64,000 nucleotides of DNA, taken from contig NHZP01000046.1 in the NCBI GenBank assembly GCA_003313425.1, forward strand, positions 248,001-312,000, read 5' to 3'. How positions within the stretch are numbered: the first letter of the stretch is position 1; each line of letters opens with the position of its first letter. The notes under the pieces were generated by a model. That model had not been told where the DNA came from. It saw nothing but the letters and a program-made list of their open reading frames with translations, and made no database searches. Shown here piece after piece: positions 32,801 to 42,197 of this stretch. Origin of the DNA: Pseudopyrenochaeta lycopersici (Eukaryota; Ascomycota; Dothideomycetes; Pleosporales; Pseudopyrenochaetaceae). Both the position numbers and the translations under genes were made by a program.

Positions 32801-33673
32801 GCAGTATTCGTCGACGTCACTGGGGTTTTGTGGCTGTGGGCGAAGCTTTAGCGCTTCAGTGACTCCTTTCCTTATTAAGTCCCATCGTGCTTTCTTCCAG
32901 AGCTTCCTTGGTGGTCCTCTCCTGTGTACAAGATCAATGGAGAATTCCGTGCAGATGGCCATGTGGTCAGAACCATGTGCCGTCATGTCCGTCGTGCACC
33001 CCTGTACTTCTGACGCGAGTTCCTGGGTCACGAGGATCAAGTCAATTGTTGAATTGTGCTCTCCACTGTAGGAGAGCCATGTTTCGGTTCCCCTAGGGAG
33101 TGGACATTGAAGATCAAATTCGGACATGAGTTGGATGATGGGTTCACCTTCTCCTTGACGGGGAGAAGTTGCCACCGCATCACCACCCCAGAGCTGGTCG
33201 TGCCTGTTAAAGTCCCCAGCGATTAGCAGTTCGACCCGTCTACCATGATTGCGGCAGACGGTCTCGATCGTCGTCCGAATTATGTTGAGCCTGCTGTTTA
33301 GTTCGTCGTCCTCCGGGTCCGATTTAATCGGGACATAGACTGAAATAGCGAGTAGGGGTCCAGTCTCCAACTCGATTAGAAGTGCCGCTATATCAGTGGA
33401 TCCGGTCGATACCGGTCGTGCAGTGATGTTTTTGTGTACCCAGAGCATGGCTCTAGGTCGTGGGTTCCCTTCAGAGTGCTCTGGAAGGAATGGTGTCCAG
33501 TATGGGTGGGATTGAGGGGCCGTCTTGTATTCTCCGTCTTGGTTATGGAACAAGTATGGTTCTGAAATGAGAAGTAGGCTGAAGCCTTCGAGGTCGTGAT
33601 CGTTCATGATGCTGTGTTGCGCTTCGCTCATTTTCCTTACGTTTGCTTGAAGTACTTTGAACTTTCTAGACAT
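29843..33673 (-). CDS. LINE 2 ORF2: endonuclease-reverse transcriptase-RNase H
   Basis: A protein of about 1276 aa. I place the start at the ATG at 33673 (MSRKFKVLQANVRKM), because it overlaps the ORF1 stop as ATGTCTAG; the open frame itself extends further upstream. The endonuclease shows LQANVRK, LISEPYLF, LLIAGDFNRHDQLWGG and GSDHMAI. The RT shows YKAPGPDDFP, YRPISLLATLGK, SFDVKGAYNGVD, GLPQGSPLSPILFLYFNA and FVDD. RNase H shows KIFVDASYRKNNAG, ASHVELIAI, VIVSDSQTAI and VQWVPAHAKITGSEKADD. A CECERQTPETVRHFLFEC knuckle ends it. No stops are present. Confidence 0.95.
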   Translation of the reverse strand: MSRKFKVLQANVRKMSEAQHSIMNDHDLEGFSLLLISEPYLFHNQDGEYKTAPQSHPYWTPFLPEHSEGNPRPRAMLWVHKNITARPVSTGSTDIAALLIELETGPLLAISVYVPIKSDPEDDELNSRLNIIRTTIETVCRNHGRRVELLIAGDFNRHDQLWGGDAVATSPRQGEGEPIIQLMSEFDLQCPLPRGTETWLSYSGEHNSTIDLILVTQELASEVQGCTTDMTAHGSDHMAICTEFSIDLVHRRGPPRKLWKKARWDLIRKGVTEALKLRPQPQNPSDVDEYCQFITECVGPIIEKHVPVARPSQYTKRWWTEDLTELRKSYTYWRNRARAARRANMVDPHLQHMTETYRKRYHDAIRNQRKTHWQGFVAESRNIWDIARYLDPSHSTAFARIPSLRTDVGLSTSNSDIARCLLGEFFKPPADIVEDQEEEGSGETLPMEPLSETEVHRAIFASSPYKAPGPDDFPAIVWQQLWPVLKHHIVALFRVSLETATLPRAWKTAKIVPLRKPNKSDYTVAKAYRPISLLATLGKNLEAVVAERLSFLAETHRLLPKSHFGARKGRSTAQALTILQESVFQAWRDRRVLSLVSFDVKGAYNGVDVTVLARRLQDRRIPGRLVDWIVNFCSQRKASVVVNGDTTEIMDLPQAGLPQGSPLSPILFLYFNAGLVSSKINRNKGAIAFVDDYTAWVTGASAEENTSLLQETVVAKAEQWARKSGASFEADKTAFIHFTRRNNATSNRPIVVNGEAIHPQSEVKILGVVFDQKLRFHQHAARATKRGVRAALALKRMKGMTVGAARQLFTATVTPTVDYASPIWSMSLTSRTIRMLNQIQRIGTQAIIGAFRTVALTRAEVEADIEQLETRLCRQKYNFYVKCHTLPANHPWWKIRKGIDTKNKRFPSPLQQVAAKLESVNLIGLERIDPFCIPPWQQGLKANILSREEAKKWADESEDLKIFVDASYRKNNAGVGVYHSARRQDNTVAEHGEAIRVGQNDGYTASHVELIAIQAALELISAIWSPDTIARFRDRARDLTYVIVSDSQTAIRAVERPSRQSGQAVIRLIVNTVLDLRRRGGPDVRVQWVPAHAKITGSEKADDLAKKATSEDLPPISGLTLPSALKRIHALLPRTKLDKPVPLDAALPGRHTRIMYDNLTYKKAAILCQLRTGKSRLKSYLAKIGATNSDLCECERQTPETVRHFLFECSRWDELRPALRKVAGNRWGDLSFFLGGRSEQRLPSGEPLDGKAESWKPNLNVLNRTVEFVIATGHLG

Positions 33674-35132
33674 GTCGGGGAGGGTTCGCTTCATCCAGCA
33701 GTCTCTTGTATTCAGGGCAGCCTCTATCACTGGCTTTGTGTGGGCCGGCGCAGTTGGCGCATTTTGGGGTTTCGGAGGCGCAGTCACTTTCCACATGGCC
33801 AGCTCTGGCACATAGCCCGCATGTTGGCTCCCTGGCTGGGCACCTCCGCGCTTCATGGTTGCCAAATTTCTGGCATTTGAAACAGCGTCGGGGTTTGGCA
33901 ACTTGTTCATACTTTTGGGTGTATGCTACTTCCCCATCGACCTCGAGATACTTGCGGTGTATGAGTTCGTCCGCTTCCTGCTTGCTGCTGAGGTAGAGGG
34001 CGATGGAGCAGTGGAGTTTGTCCGGGTTCGGACGGCCCACGAAGCGTATCTTCTTGATGGACACTCCGTTCTCGGCGCCTAATTTGGCACAGGCATCATC
34101 GCGGAAGTTTATCCGCGAGTCATCACAGATACTGTTCTTACTAACCCTATCTACTTTGACCGGGTACCATTGTTCACCCTGTATCCGGGCTCCGCGGAAG
34201 TGGGACTGGACCCATTCGTCATGCTTCTTAGCTTTGGCGGCTTCCTCGTGGGTTCTCAAACATATCCTGACTTTGTATGGGTCTGTTACCGTTTTCGCAA
34301 TTCCGATCCAGTTAATGTCTTTAGTATTGGCGTGGCTGTTGAAGGCTTGCCTCACTCGGTCTCTGATTTCTTTAACGTTGGCAACATGAAGTTGCGTGTT
34401 GACTAGCCCGGAGAGGTCGAGGGTGATTCCCGGGAGCTTTTGCTGGTCTGATGGTTGGGTCGGACTAGGAGTCGCCGTTGGAGATCTGTTTGGTGTTATT
34501 CCACGAGCTGCTACTGCAGCCCATGATGAGCGATTTGCTCTAAGCATTTGCAACTCACTTCTAAGAGCGGTAATTTCTTCCCGCAATGTTGCATTCTGGT
34601 CATTCTGCACGTTGTTCTGGCTTATTAGCTCCTCGACCTTCGTACCCAGTATGGCATTCTGGACTCGCAGCGTTTCGTTCTGCTTTTCTAGCGCGACCTG
34701 ATTGGTTCTAATCTCCTCCATCTTCACTTCTTGCCTCATGATGGTGTCCCGGAGGCTCGCGATAAGCCAAGTCACCTCTTCCCATCTAGTGTGTGACGGC
34801 TCGGGTGACCTTCTCTGCCTCGCTCGCAGTCTGGTTACACGGTTTGTATTGCTCGGGGTCGCGTTCGTCGGTCGATCGGACTGGATTGGGCATGTGCTTG
34901 CGTTTGAGCTGGGAACGACGGGGTCGGCTGTCGCTCCTCCCCATGTTGTTCCATCAAAGAAGGTGACGGGTTGAGATCTGCGTTGTGGACGAGCTGTTTG
35001 GCTATTGTCGGTGGTGTTGGTTCGGGGTTCATCGGTCGACGCGTCTCGACGCGTCGGCGTCTGATCTGGCGGGTCAGGTGGATGCTCTTGCAGGAAGACG
35101 TTGTATTCTGGCGGAGATGTCTGTCTTTCCAT
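33666..35132 (-). CDS. LINE 2 ORF1, Gag-like protein
   Basis: A 488-aa protein with a Pro/Thr/Arg-rich N-terminus, a long heptad-like coiled coil (IRTNQVALEKQNETLRVQN, then LISQNNVQNDQNATLREEI), a central RNA-binding-like segment and C-terminal knuckles CFKCQKFGNHEARRC, CGLCARAGHVESDC and CANCAGPHKASDRGC. This order matches ORF1 of Tad-type LINEs. The last codons (NPPRHV, stop) overlap the ORF2 start by 8 nt, suggesting termination-reinitiation. Confidence 0.9.
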   Translation of the reverse strand: MERQTSPPEYNVFLQEHPPDPPDQTPTRRDASTDEPRTNTTDNSQTARPQRRSQPVTFFDGTTWGGATADPVVPSSNASTCPIQSDRPTNATPSNTNRVTRLRARQRRSPEPSHTRWEEVTWLIASLRDTIMRQEVKMEEIRTNQVALEKQNETLRVQNAILGTKVEELISQNNVQNDQNATLREEITALRSELQMLRANRSSWAAVAARGITPNRSPTATPSPTQPSDQQKLPGITLDLSGLVNTQLHVANVKEIRDRVRQAFNSHANTKDINWIGIAKTVTDPYKVRICLRTHEEAAKAKKHDEWVQSHFRGARIQGEQWYPVKVDRVSKNSICDDSRINFRDDACAKLGAENGVSIKKIRFVGRPNPDKLHCSIALYLSSKQEADELIHRKYLEVDGEVAYTQKYEQVAKPRRCFKCQKFGNHEARRCPAREPTCGLCARAGHVESDCASETPKCANCAGPHKASDRGCPEYKRLLDEANPPRHV

Positions 35133-35160
35133 CCGGGTTTTGAAACTCGTTCTTATTAAC

Positions 35161-36430
35161 CAAGAGTTCGACTAAGAGTTGGTTCAGTGGTCTATCTTAT
35201 AATACCTTCAAGCGCACCGAAGTGTATTCGCCAAAACACGTCCTCGCTGACGTCGAGCCCATTTCGTTGACACTGGATCCGAGGTGTTCTAGCCCCTTCC
35301 GAAAGACTGCCTGCACTTCCGCAATAACGAGCTCGCCAGCAGCGGGTGATATATGTGACTTTGTGACATTCGTGACGCTCTTTTCTCTTTTCTTTTTCTT
35401 GCCGGAAGGAAGTTCATCTGGCTCGCTGCTTTCGATAGTCTGAACTTATACTGAATTTCTGCATCGTAGAGGTTAGCTTCTTTTGCCAATAGAGTTATCA
35501 CTCGCTGCGGAAGCTTAGCTATGGGTGTAGAATCTCAGATATTGCTGTGTGCAAACCCGGGCCCATAACCTGTTGAAGCAAGTGATTGTATTGTTGATTG
35601 TAGATGCAGGCGGAATGCCTCATATATATGTACGCATTCCCAACTCCTGTTACATGTATGCTTCAACCACCGTGATATCCGACAAGACCACTCAGCACAC
35701 TTGACCACTGAGCACACTAGACCACTGAGCACACTAGACCACTGAGCACACTAGACCACTGAGCACACTAGACCACTGAGCACACTAGACCACTGAGCAC
35801 ACTAGACCACTGAGCACACTAGACCACTGAGCACACTAGACCACTCAGCACACAACACACCAGAGCACTTAACACCGGCCGTGCAGTATACTAGTGAACT
35901 CTGCCAGACAATCTCAAATCCAGCAGATGCTGACATGAAGGGTTCGCACCAGGACTGTGTACTGTAAGGTTAATGGCTAACTCTTTCCGTATCTGGTTCG
36001 TTCGTGGCTTGACCGGAGACCGCGAGTCTAACGCATCCGAACGGCTCCTTCACGCCAGACCTTATGCAAGCCCAGTTTCCGACTGCTTGAATCATCACCT
36101 ACGAATACGACGCCAGCATCGTCTCTGGCGGAATGCTAGTGGGGAAGGCCTCTGTGAAGCTTCCGAATAGCCATCAGTGTTGGCACTGACTCAGGATACG
36201 GACCACCGTGAACACTACTGCCTACTGTTGCCTGCAGTTGCCTACACTAGTGGTGCTGCCTATTATCACTCATTACTATATATTGATAGTTAGATATACA
36301 ATCAATGCAATTCTCATACACTTCCCTACGCAGCGCGAGAGCGTCCGTGGACATCCACTATGTTCCTTCTAGGCAAACAGGACTCCCACCAACACAATCT
36401 TCCACCCCCAACATCTCCATAGCTTATAGC
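35161..36430. other. Intergenic region with minisatellite
   Basis: No convincing gene. It contains a 17-bp tandem array (listed separately). The minus-strand frame 35289-35501 (70 aa) has no motif I recognise. Flanks of the array are plain sequence. Confidence 0.45.
35686..35855. repeat. 17-bp minisatellite, 10 copies
   Basis: Ten head-to-tail units of GACCACTGAGCACACTA span 170 bp. The first and last units carry CTC in place of CTG and differ in the final bases; the eight inner units are identical by eye. No coding role is evident. Confidence 0.95.
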
Positions 36431-37626
36431 TTAGCCCCTATCATCCTTCGCCGCCCACTCCCTCAATACCCTCTTCAAAATCTTCCCGCTCGCCGTCTTT
36501 GGAATAGCCTCCACAAACCGCACTCCCCCTTCTAGCCTCTTATACTCCACCAGCTTCCCCGCCGCATACTCCACCACCTCCTTCTCGCTCAGTTTGGCGG
36601 CGCCCGACCGCTGGGTTACGTAGGCCCGAGGGAGTTCGCCCTCGCGGGAGTCGGCCGGCGCGGGAATGCCGATGACGGCGGCGTCGATGATGGAGGGGTG
36701 CGAGAGGAGTGCGGCTTCGAGTTCTGCGGGTGCGACTTGGAGGCTGCGGACTTTGATGAGTTCCTGGGAGGTGTGTGAATCAATGGGATTGCTGTGAGTG
36801 CGGAGGAAGAAGGCAGCGGTAACTGGACTGAGCAATACGTGAGCCGACATACCTTCTTGCGATCAACAATATACCATAGCCCTGTCTTCCTATCCACATG
36901 CGCGATATCTCCGGTGTGGAAAAACCCCTCACTGTCAAAATCCCGCGCGTTCGCTTCTTCGTTCTCATAATAACCCCGAGTAATCGTTGGTCCACGGATA
37001 CAAATCTCGCCCCGTGTATCCGGCGCGCTGATATCCCTCCCGTCGTCATCCACCAGCTTGACATCGAGATTATTCACCATCCGTCCCACGCTCCCCGTAG
37101 TATCATGTTCAGGCCAAGGAATCATGCTCGCAACACAGCTCGTTTCGGTCATGCCCCAAACCTGCGTAAAGGGCGCGTCGGGCGCAAGTAACGCTTGCAG
37201 CCGTGCTTGAGGACCCTTATCTAGCGGCGCAGCGCCACACATCACGGACCTTAGGCTTTTGAGTGAGTATTTCTTATTGAGGGGACTCATGATAATCTCG
37301 ATCGCCGTGGGCGTCACCATGACCAATTCCGTGATCTGGTAGTCTTGGTGGTATTTGAGGAACGGCTCGAGATCGAAGCGGCGCATGATGTACGTGGGGA
37401 CGCCTTGGCGGAAGGGTGCTATCATGACTATTGGGGTGCTACCCATGTGGAACATGGGGAGTGCGATGAGCCGGCGGATTTCGTAGGGTTTCGGGTGGTC
37501 TTCCGAGACGAGGGCGTGCTGGGCGACGAGGTTGTGGTGGGTTATCTGAACGGCTTTGGGGAGGCCGGTAGTGCCGGAGCTGAACATGAACATGCAGTTT
37601 GTGGTTTTGCTGGTGTTTGGGTCGGT
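36431..37626 (-). pseudogene. Acyl-CoA/4-coumarate-CoA ligase family, 5'-truncated
   Basis: An ANL-superfamily adenylate-forming enzyme that would activate a carboxylic acid to its acyl-AMP and CoA thioester. Exons (minus) run from the break at about 37626 to 36853 and from 36763 to 36431; the intron 36852-36764 is in phase. Motifs are FMFSSGTTGLPKAVQITH (A3, AMP-binding), QVWGMTETSCV (A5), RGEICIRGPTITRGYY, FHTGDIAHVD (A7), YIVDRKK then ELIKVRSLQVAPAELEAAL (A8), and PKTASGKILKRVLREW (A10 catalytic lysine). There is no PTS1-like C-terminal tripeptide. The N-terminal part is missing: at about 37626 the sequence switches to a plus-strand HET domain. Confidence 0.85.
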
Positions 37627-38092
37627 AAAGCGCGGGACACGATGGCTTGCAATACTTCTGGATCGACACATGCTGCATTGATAAGACGGACAAGGCTGAG
37701 CTCTCCTATGCTATCCAATCTATGTTTCGCTGGTACCAAAACGCGACCAAATGCTATGTTTATCTATCAGATGTATCGACAAAGAAGAGAAAAGCTGATA
37801 ATATGCTTACTGAGTCAACATGGGAGCCTGCTTTCAGGTTAAGTCGATGGTTCACCCGCGGTTGGACGCTTCAAGAGCTTCTTGCACCGCGGATAGTCGA
37901 GTTCTTCTCTCAAGAGTGGAAGAAGCTTGGTGACAAGATATCGCTAAAGTCACAGATCCACAAAATTACAAGCATCCCACACGAAGCGCTCGAAGGAGCT
38001 CCTCTTTCCCAGTTCAGCGTCAACGAACGGTTGCGGTGGAAAGAACACCGGGAGACCAAACATGAAGAAGATGGAGCGTACTGCATGTAGTT
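37627..38092 (+). pseudogene. HET-domain fragment
   Basis: The plus strand reads GHDGLQYFWIDTCCIDKTDK, then SMFRWYQNATKCYVYLSDVS, WFTRGWTLQELLAPRIVEFF and KISLKSQIHKITSIPHEAL. These are the core of the heterokaryon-incompatibility (HET) domain, ending at RETKHEEDGAYC. The domain's first part is lost at the junction with the ligase fragment. The end is cut where the mariner-type element begins. The closest match in the window is the HET domain at 62141. Confidence 0.85.
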
Positions 38093-39449
38093 CAGCGGTA
38101 GGTATTCGTCTCATCCTGGTGTATCAGCCTGTAGCGCATGGCTCTGCCGCCTGGTCACTGGACAACCTGTGGTCCAGAAACGCAACCGATTGCGTGCGCA
38201 AGCGCCTCTCGAATCACTCTTCCTCGCGTCAAAGTTCTTTGGAAGATCCTGCTGGGTTTGCTTGGGGTATCGAAGCATGTTTTCAAACACGCGACGGTGT
38301 TGGAACGGAGAGTTCCAGGTGCCAAGTACTTCCACCACGCCAAGGCTGCTGTGATGTGAGTACATGTTCGCGCATCGCAAGCGACAAGGTGCTGAGACCC
38401 TCCACGCATAGTAGATTTCACCATGGCACCAAACCTCGCCGTATCGCAGCACGATATGATAAGAGATATGATACTCAGCAATTCTGTCAAGTCCGTCGAT
38501 ATAGCTGCTGCAGCCGGTTGCAGTGACCGCACCATCCGAACCATACGATCGAACATGCGATGCTTTGGCACTACCAAAGCGCCTTTCAACGGCGCCGGAC
38601 GCCGTCGCGGTATAACACCGGCGATGCTAGATGCCCTCCGTGAGAAGTTGCTGGAGAAGCCAGGCATGTACCAAGATGAGATGATAGTGTTCCTGTACGA
38701 TGAGTTTGACATCCTAGTGAACACATCTGCGGTGAGTCGGGCTTTAAAATCTATAGGCTGGACGAAGAAAGCGAGTCGCCAGATCGCAAAGGAGCGAAAT
38801 GCAGATCTTCGAGACTACTACCTTCGTAATCTCTCTGCCTATCGGTCGTACCATCTTGTCTACGTGGACGAGTCCGGATGCGACAAGCGCATCGGCTTCA
38901 GGCGCACTGGTTGGTCCCCGCTCGGTGTTGCACCAGTGCAAGTAGCACAATTTCATCGAGGACGCAGATATCAGATTCTGCCTGCGTACACTCAAGACGG
39001 CATTCTCCTCTCGCGTGTGTTTCAGGGAACGACTGACAGCGCCGTTTTTGAGGACTTTATCGAGCAGCTTCTTCAGCATTATGGGCGCTGGCCAGAGCCA
39101 AGATCTGTGCTGGTTATGGATAACGCGTCGTTTCATCACAGCGATCGGGTCAAGGAATTGTGCGACCGTGCAGGCGTGAAACTGGAGTTCCTGCCACCTT
39201 ACTCGCCAGACCTCAACCCGATCGAAGACTTCTTCGGAGTATTGAAGGGCTTCATCAAGAAGAACTGGCAGGAGTATGAGAGCAACCCTGAGCAGGACTT
39301 TAGCGAGTTCATTGAATGGTGCATCAGCGTTGCGGGTGGCAGAGAGAACATTGCTAAAGCGCACTTTCGGCATGCTGGAGTCACTGTTGAAGAACCTTGA
39401 CGAGGGGGCGAGCAGTATAGTAGAATTATACAGGCATATCCTGTGCCTG
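38093..39449 (+). mobile_element. Tc1/mariner (IS630)-type transposon, apparently complete
   Basis: The limits come from comparison with the broken copies at 53485-53945 and 56740-56972, which share the roughly 330-bp leader and the 3' end. The left end starts near CAGCGGTAGGTATT. The right end, reversed, is CAGGCACAGGATATGCC, an imperfect inverted repeat. No TA duplication is obvious, so the ends are approximate. The transposase is intact, so this could be an autonomous copy. Confidence 0.7.
38423..39400 (+). CDS. Tc1/mariner-type DDE transposase
   Basis: A 325-aa transposase without introns or stops. It has N-terminal paired-like HTHs (SVKSVDIAAAAGCSDRTIRT and GRRRGITPAMLDALREKL). The catalytic DDE_3 domain has YVDESGCDKR (first Asp), VLVMDNASFHHSD (second Asp) and LPPYSPDLNPIEDFFGVLKG (Glu), a DD34E-type spacing. 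It ends AHFRHAGVTVEEP. It would catalyse cut-and-paste transposition of this element and of related defective copies in the window. Confidence 0.95.
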   Translation: MAPNLAVSQHDMIRDMILSNSVKSVDIAAAAGCSDRTIRTIRSNMRCFGTTKAPFNGAGRRRGITPAMLDALREKLLEKPGMYQDEMIVFLYDEFDILVNTSAVSRALKSIGWTKKASRQIAKERNADLRDYYLRNLSAYRSYHLVYVDESGCDKRIGFRRTGWSPLGVAPVQVAQFHRGRRYQILPAYTQDGILLSRVFQGTTDSAVFEDFIEQLLQHYGRWPEPRSVLVMDNASFHHSDRVKELCDRAGVKLEFLPPYSPDLNPIEDFFGVLKGFIKKNWQEYESNPEQDFSEFIEWCISVAGGRENIAKAHFRHAGVTVEEP

Positions 39450-39508
39450 TGGGAGCGGGATCACATAAATCTAAGGCAGTGTGTTTTCACGCGACGTTGT
39501 ATTCCAAC

Positions 39509-40894
39509 CTAGTCCTCCCCCTCCCTATATGCCGACTTATATAGCTTAGCCCATGTTTCAATATCTCTAACAAATCGACGTGCCACTCCCCGCTTGACTC
39601 CGCTCTGAACGAAGAAGTCGGAATCTTGGTCCTCGAAAACCTGCTCCAAGTCCAGCCCATCCCGCAAGGTGGCATCGCGGGCCTTCTGATACTCGATTTG
39701 CAATGTCTCGTCCACAACCTTCGACTGCTGCCATTCACAGTACGCTGCAACGGCTATATCGCGAGGGCCGGGGATGTCAAGACATGCACTTCCCAAGGAC
39801 CGCCTGTTGGATGTTGGAGTGCTGCTGGCATATGCCGCCAAGGGAGATTCATAGGCTGGAGATGGCATGACGTTGTTAATTGTAATGGGCGGAAGACTTG
39901 GCGTAGGCGCGACGCTGCCAGTTGACCGCCGCTCGAGGCGCTGTTGATCTTCTGCGTACAACTGTTCACGAATGTCCTCGGGTACGTCATCATGGGTGTT
40001 TAGTCGGTGACCCTGCTCAACTAGTCTGACCAGTGCTCTGAGATGATGAGTCCGTAGCTTGTAGTGCTTCTTGCCGAAAGGATCACGCCAGCAATGCGGA
40101 CCGAGGTTGCATGGCGGGCCAGGGCATCGCATCAAAGTATACACGTCTACCCAGACGGAAGGTTGTCCACTACTCTGTTGCTCTGCATCGAGCAGAGAAG
40201 TACGATCGGCCAGCATCCTCTGGGTAGCGGACAAGCCTCGCTTGTTCCCGCGGTTCGTTCCAGCCGATAATGGAGGGGCTGAGTCTTTATAGGTGAAAGA
40301 GAGGTCTATCCTAAGCTTCTTACCGGAACGGAACAGCTCACCCCATCGAATCAGCTGTCTCTCTACTACTGACCAGTCAAATTCCATGTCATCGAACCGC
40401 TTGGTCAAGTCACGCTCTGAGCGATCGTTCACAGATGCAATGACACTAGTGTCATCAAACTTCACGTGTCTGTCGTGTGGTAGCTTCTTGTCCAAGAGTT
40501 TTTCCACCTTGGACTGCAGGTACATCTGCCAGTACACAGCGGGGGCCAGAACGATGTCCTGCTCTGTGTCCTTCGCAACCACCTTGTTGTTAACAGCTAC
40601 CTTCCACTCGATCGAGTAGCGCAGGTGGCTCGGTGTATCCTCGTCGTAACTATTGTACTCATCCCACTCGGCCAGAGGAAGGAACCCGAGCCTGTCTGCA
40701 CCTGGATGTGCCACCCCATTACAGCCTTGTGAGGTATGGAAACGCAACATTCGACTCGTCGTAGGATCGCAAGAGGCCGACGGCGTGTATGGCGGTGCCG
40801 TCCGGTCACGTTCAATCGATTGCACATCGCTGAATGTGTCGTATCGCTGCGTCGGATCGAAGGAGAGGTCCGCTTCGGGAGAGAAAGGGCGCAT
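39509..40894 (-). CDS. Uncharacterised 461-aa protein with SAM-like C-terminal helical region
   Basis: An intronless open frame with even coding quality and no match to a family I can name. The middle contains a Cys/His cluster (MRCPGPPCNLGPHCWRDPFG) that might bind zinc. A Pro/Ser-rich linker (PTPSLPPITINNVMPSPA) precedes a C-terminal helical domain: EWQQSKVVDETLQIEYQKA, LRDGLDLEQVFEDQDSDFF, VKRGVARRFVRDIETWAKLY. The last part looks like a sterile-alpha-motif-type bundle. The same C-terminal domain occurs as a fragment at 56463-56689 joined to an NLR, so it is a mobile or duplicated family here. Function unknown. Confidence 0.7.
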   Translation of the reverse strand: MRPFSPEADLSFDPTQRYDTFSDVQSIERDRTAPPYTPSASCDPTTSRMLRFHTSQGCNGVAHPGADRLGFLPLAEWDEYNSYDEDTPSHLRYSIEWKVAVNNKVVAKDTEQDIVLAPAVYWQMYLQSKVEKLLDKKLPHDRHVKFDDTSVIASVNDRSERDLTKRFDDMEFDWSVVERQLIRWGELFRSGKKLRIDLSFTYKDSAPPLSAGTNRGNKRGLSATQRMLADRTSLLDAEQQSSGQPSVWVDVYTLMRCPGPPCNLGPHCWRDPFGKKHYKLRTHHLRALVRLVEQGHRLNTHDDVPEDIREQLYAEDQQRLERRSTGSVAPTPSLPPITINNVMPSPAYESPLAAYASSTPTSNRRSLGSACLDIPGPRDIAVAAYCEWQQSKVVDETLQIEYQKARDATLRDGLDLEQVFEDQDSDFFVQSGVKRGVARRFVRDIETWAKLYKSAYREGED

Positions 40895-42197
40895 CGCCGT
40901 TGGAAAGTGGGTTGGGCCGAATTGCCGCCTGTTCTCGTGGTATTGTGACTAAAATGATACGTCCAGACGGCCTCGATATGTCCGGAAACGTGTCAACATG
41001 GACAGCAACAGAAGAACTACTGTACGAAAGTCTGCCTGCCTACCTGAAGTCTACTCGAACAAACAACGAAGTGGTGAAGAATCGCGTAGAAACCACTCGT
41101 CACAAACGCACCCCTTGTGGTCGACCCGACCAATCACTGGGAGGGTGACGGTGACGCTCGCACACCCGCGTTCGCGGGCACGCGGACGCCAGCAGAGGTG
41201 TGAAGCACATTAATGAGTTCGCATGATGGGATTGTTGTCGTTGAGATGCGAATGGCGTTTATTAGTGATGCCTTCGTGCCGTTGAGCTCCTCTGTAGATC
41301 AGGTGGGTCCAGCCCAAAGGCACGTACGGATTCCGCTCATGTAGCTTAGTCATGCCGCGATTTGCACATCATGCGTTGAAAAGAACCCTGCAAGCGCCAT
41401 GTTGAAGTGCATTAGCTTGGGAAACTCTAATGGGACTTCACTGGTGTTACTGCCTACGATAACGGCAAGCCCAAAGTCGCAAGAGGGATAGTCAACGTAG
41501 CAAGCTGTAGGACGACCCTCTGCAGCCGAGTCCGCCCGCCGACGTGGGCGGTTCAGCCTTTCGCCTCGCATCCAGATGAAAACCCCGCTACAGAAGGCAA
41601 CTGATGGCAGGCCAGCGCAGTCCAACGTGTGTAGTATAGGCAACTCTGCTTGTATGCGTCCCAACCGACGGAGCATGTAGCGTGGCGAGGCTGAGTATGA
41701 ACAGCACCCCGATATTGGGGGCTGGCAAACCATCCTAAGCACAGCCAACCCTACATATGATCATACAACCTCTCGTCCCTTCTTTTCCTTTACCCTTCTC
41801 TTAGGTCTATGTTTAAGTCTTGCTACCCAGCTTCAAGGGCAAAACCGCCCAGGCGGTTGCTTTGATGGCCTTCCTTATATCGAAGATTGAGCAGCCGATG
41901 CCCTTGATGGCCGGACAATGGATGCTTGGACTATGGTGAGAACTGTAGACGAGGCTACATTTGCTGAGAGTTGAGAAAAATAATATTCTCCATAAATATC
42001 TGGTTGCACATTAATGTTAATCGGCTCAGTGAGTAGGTTATCACTGCCTGGTAGTCGCTTTCCGTTGGCTCTTACGTTATTCATGGCTGCTCTGTTTGCA
42101 ATGAACATATATTCACATGTGTCTTCCCTCTTCCCCATGTTATCTGCGGATTGTGGAATAGAAATGACAAGAACTAAACGATAGATGCTCCTATGCA
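40895..42197. other. No recognisable gene
   Basis: About 1.3 kb between the uncharacterised gene and the effector-like gene. Frames at 41350-41748 and 41875-42201 (both minus) have no recognisable motif or supporting structure. No repeats noted. Confidence 0.45.

Larger units (their letters stand above)
29495..35160 (-). mobile_element. Tad-like LINE 2, apparently full length
   Basis: A minus-strand non-LTR retrotransposon with a 3' GATT tail (29495-29550), a 3' UTR, ORF2 (33673-29843) and ORF1 (35132-33666). Both frames are open. The 5' end is not delimited; 35160 is approximate and I could not find a convincing target-site duplication. It differs from LINE 1 in sequence and in tail type, so it is a distinct family. 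Confidence 0.9.

Noticed and set aside
35900..35915. CTGCCAGACAA as a right-hand target-site duplication or continuation of repeat R2 for LINE 2
   Set aside because: It matches the R2 sequence at the LINE 2 insertion point for only about 11 bases, lies some 770 bp beyond the ORF1 start and past a minisatellite, and the following bases do not align well.
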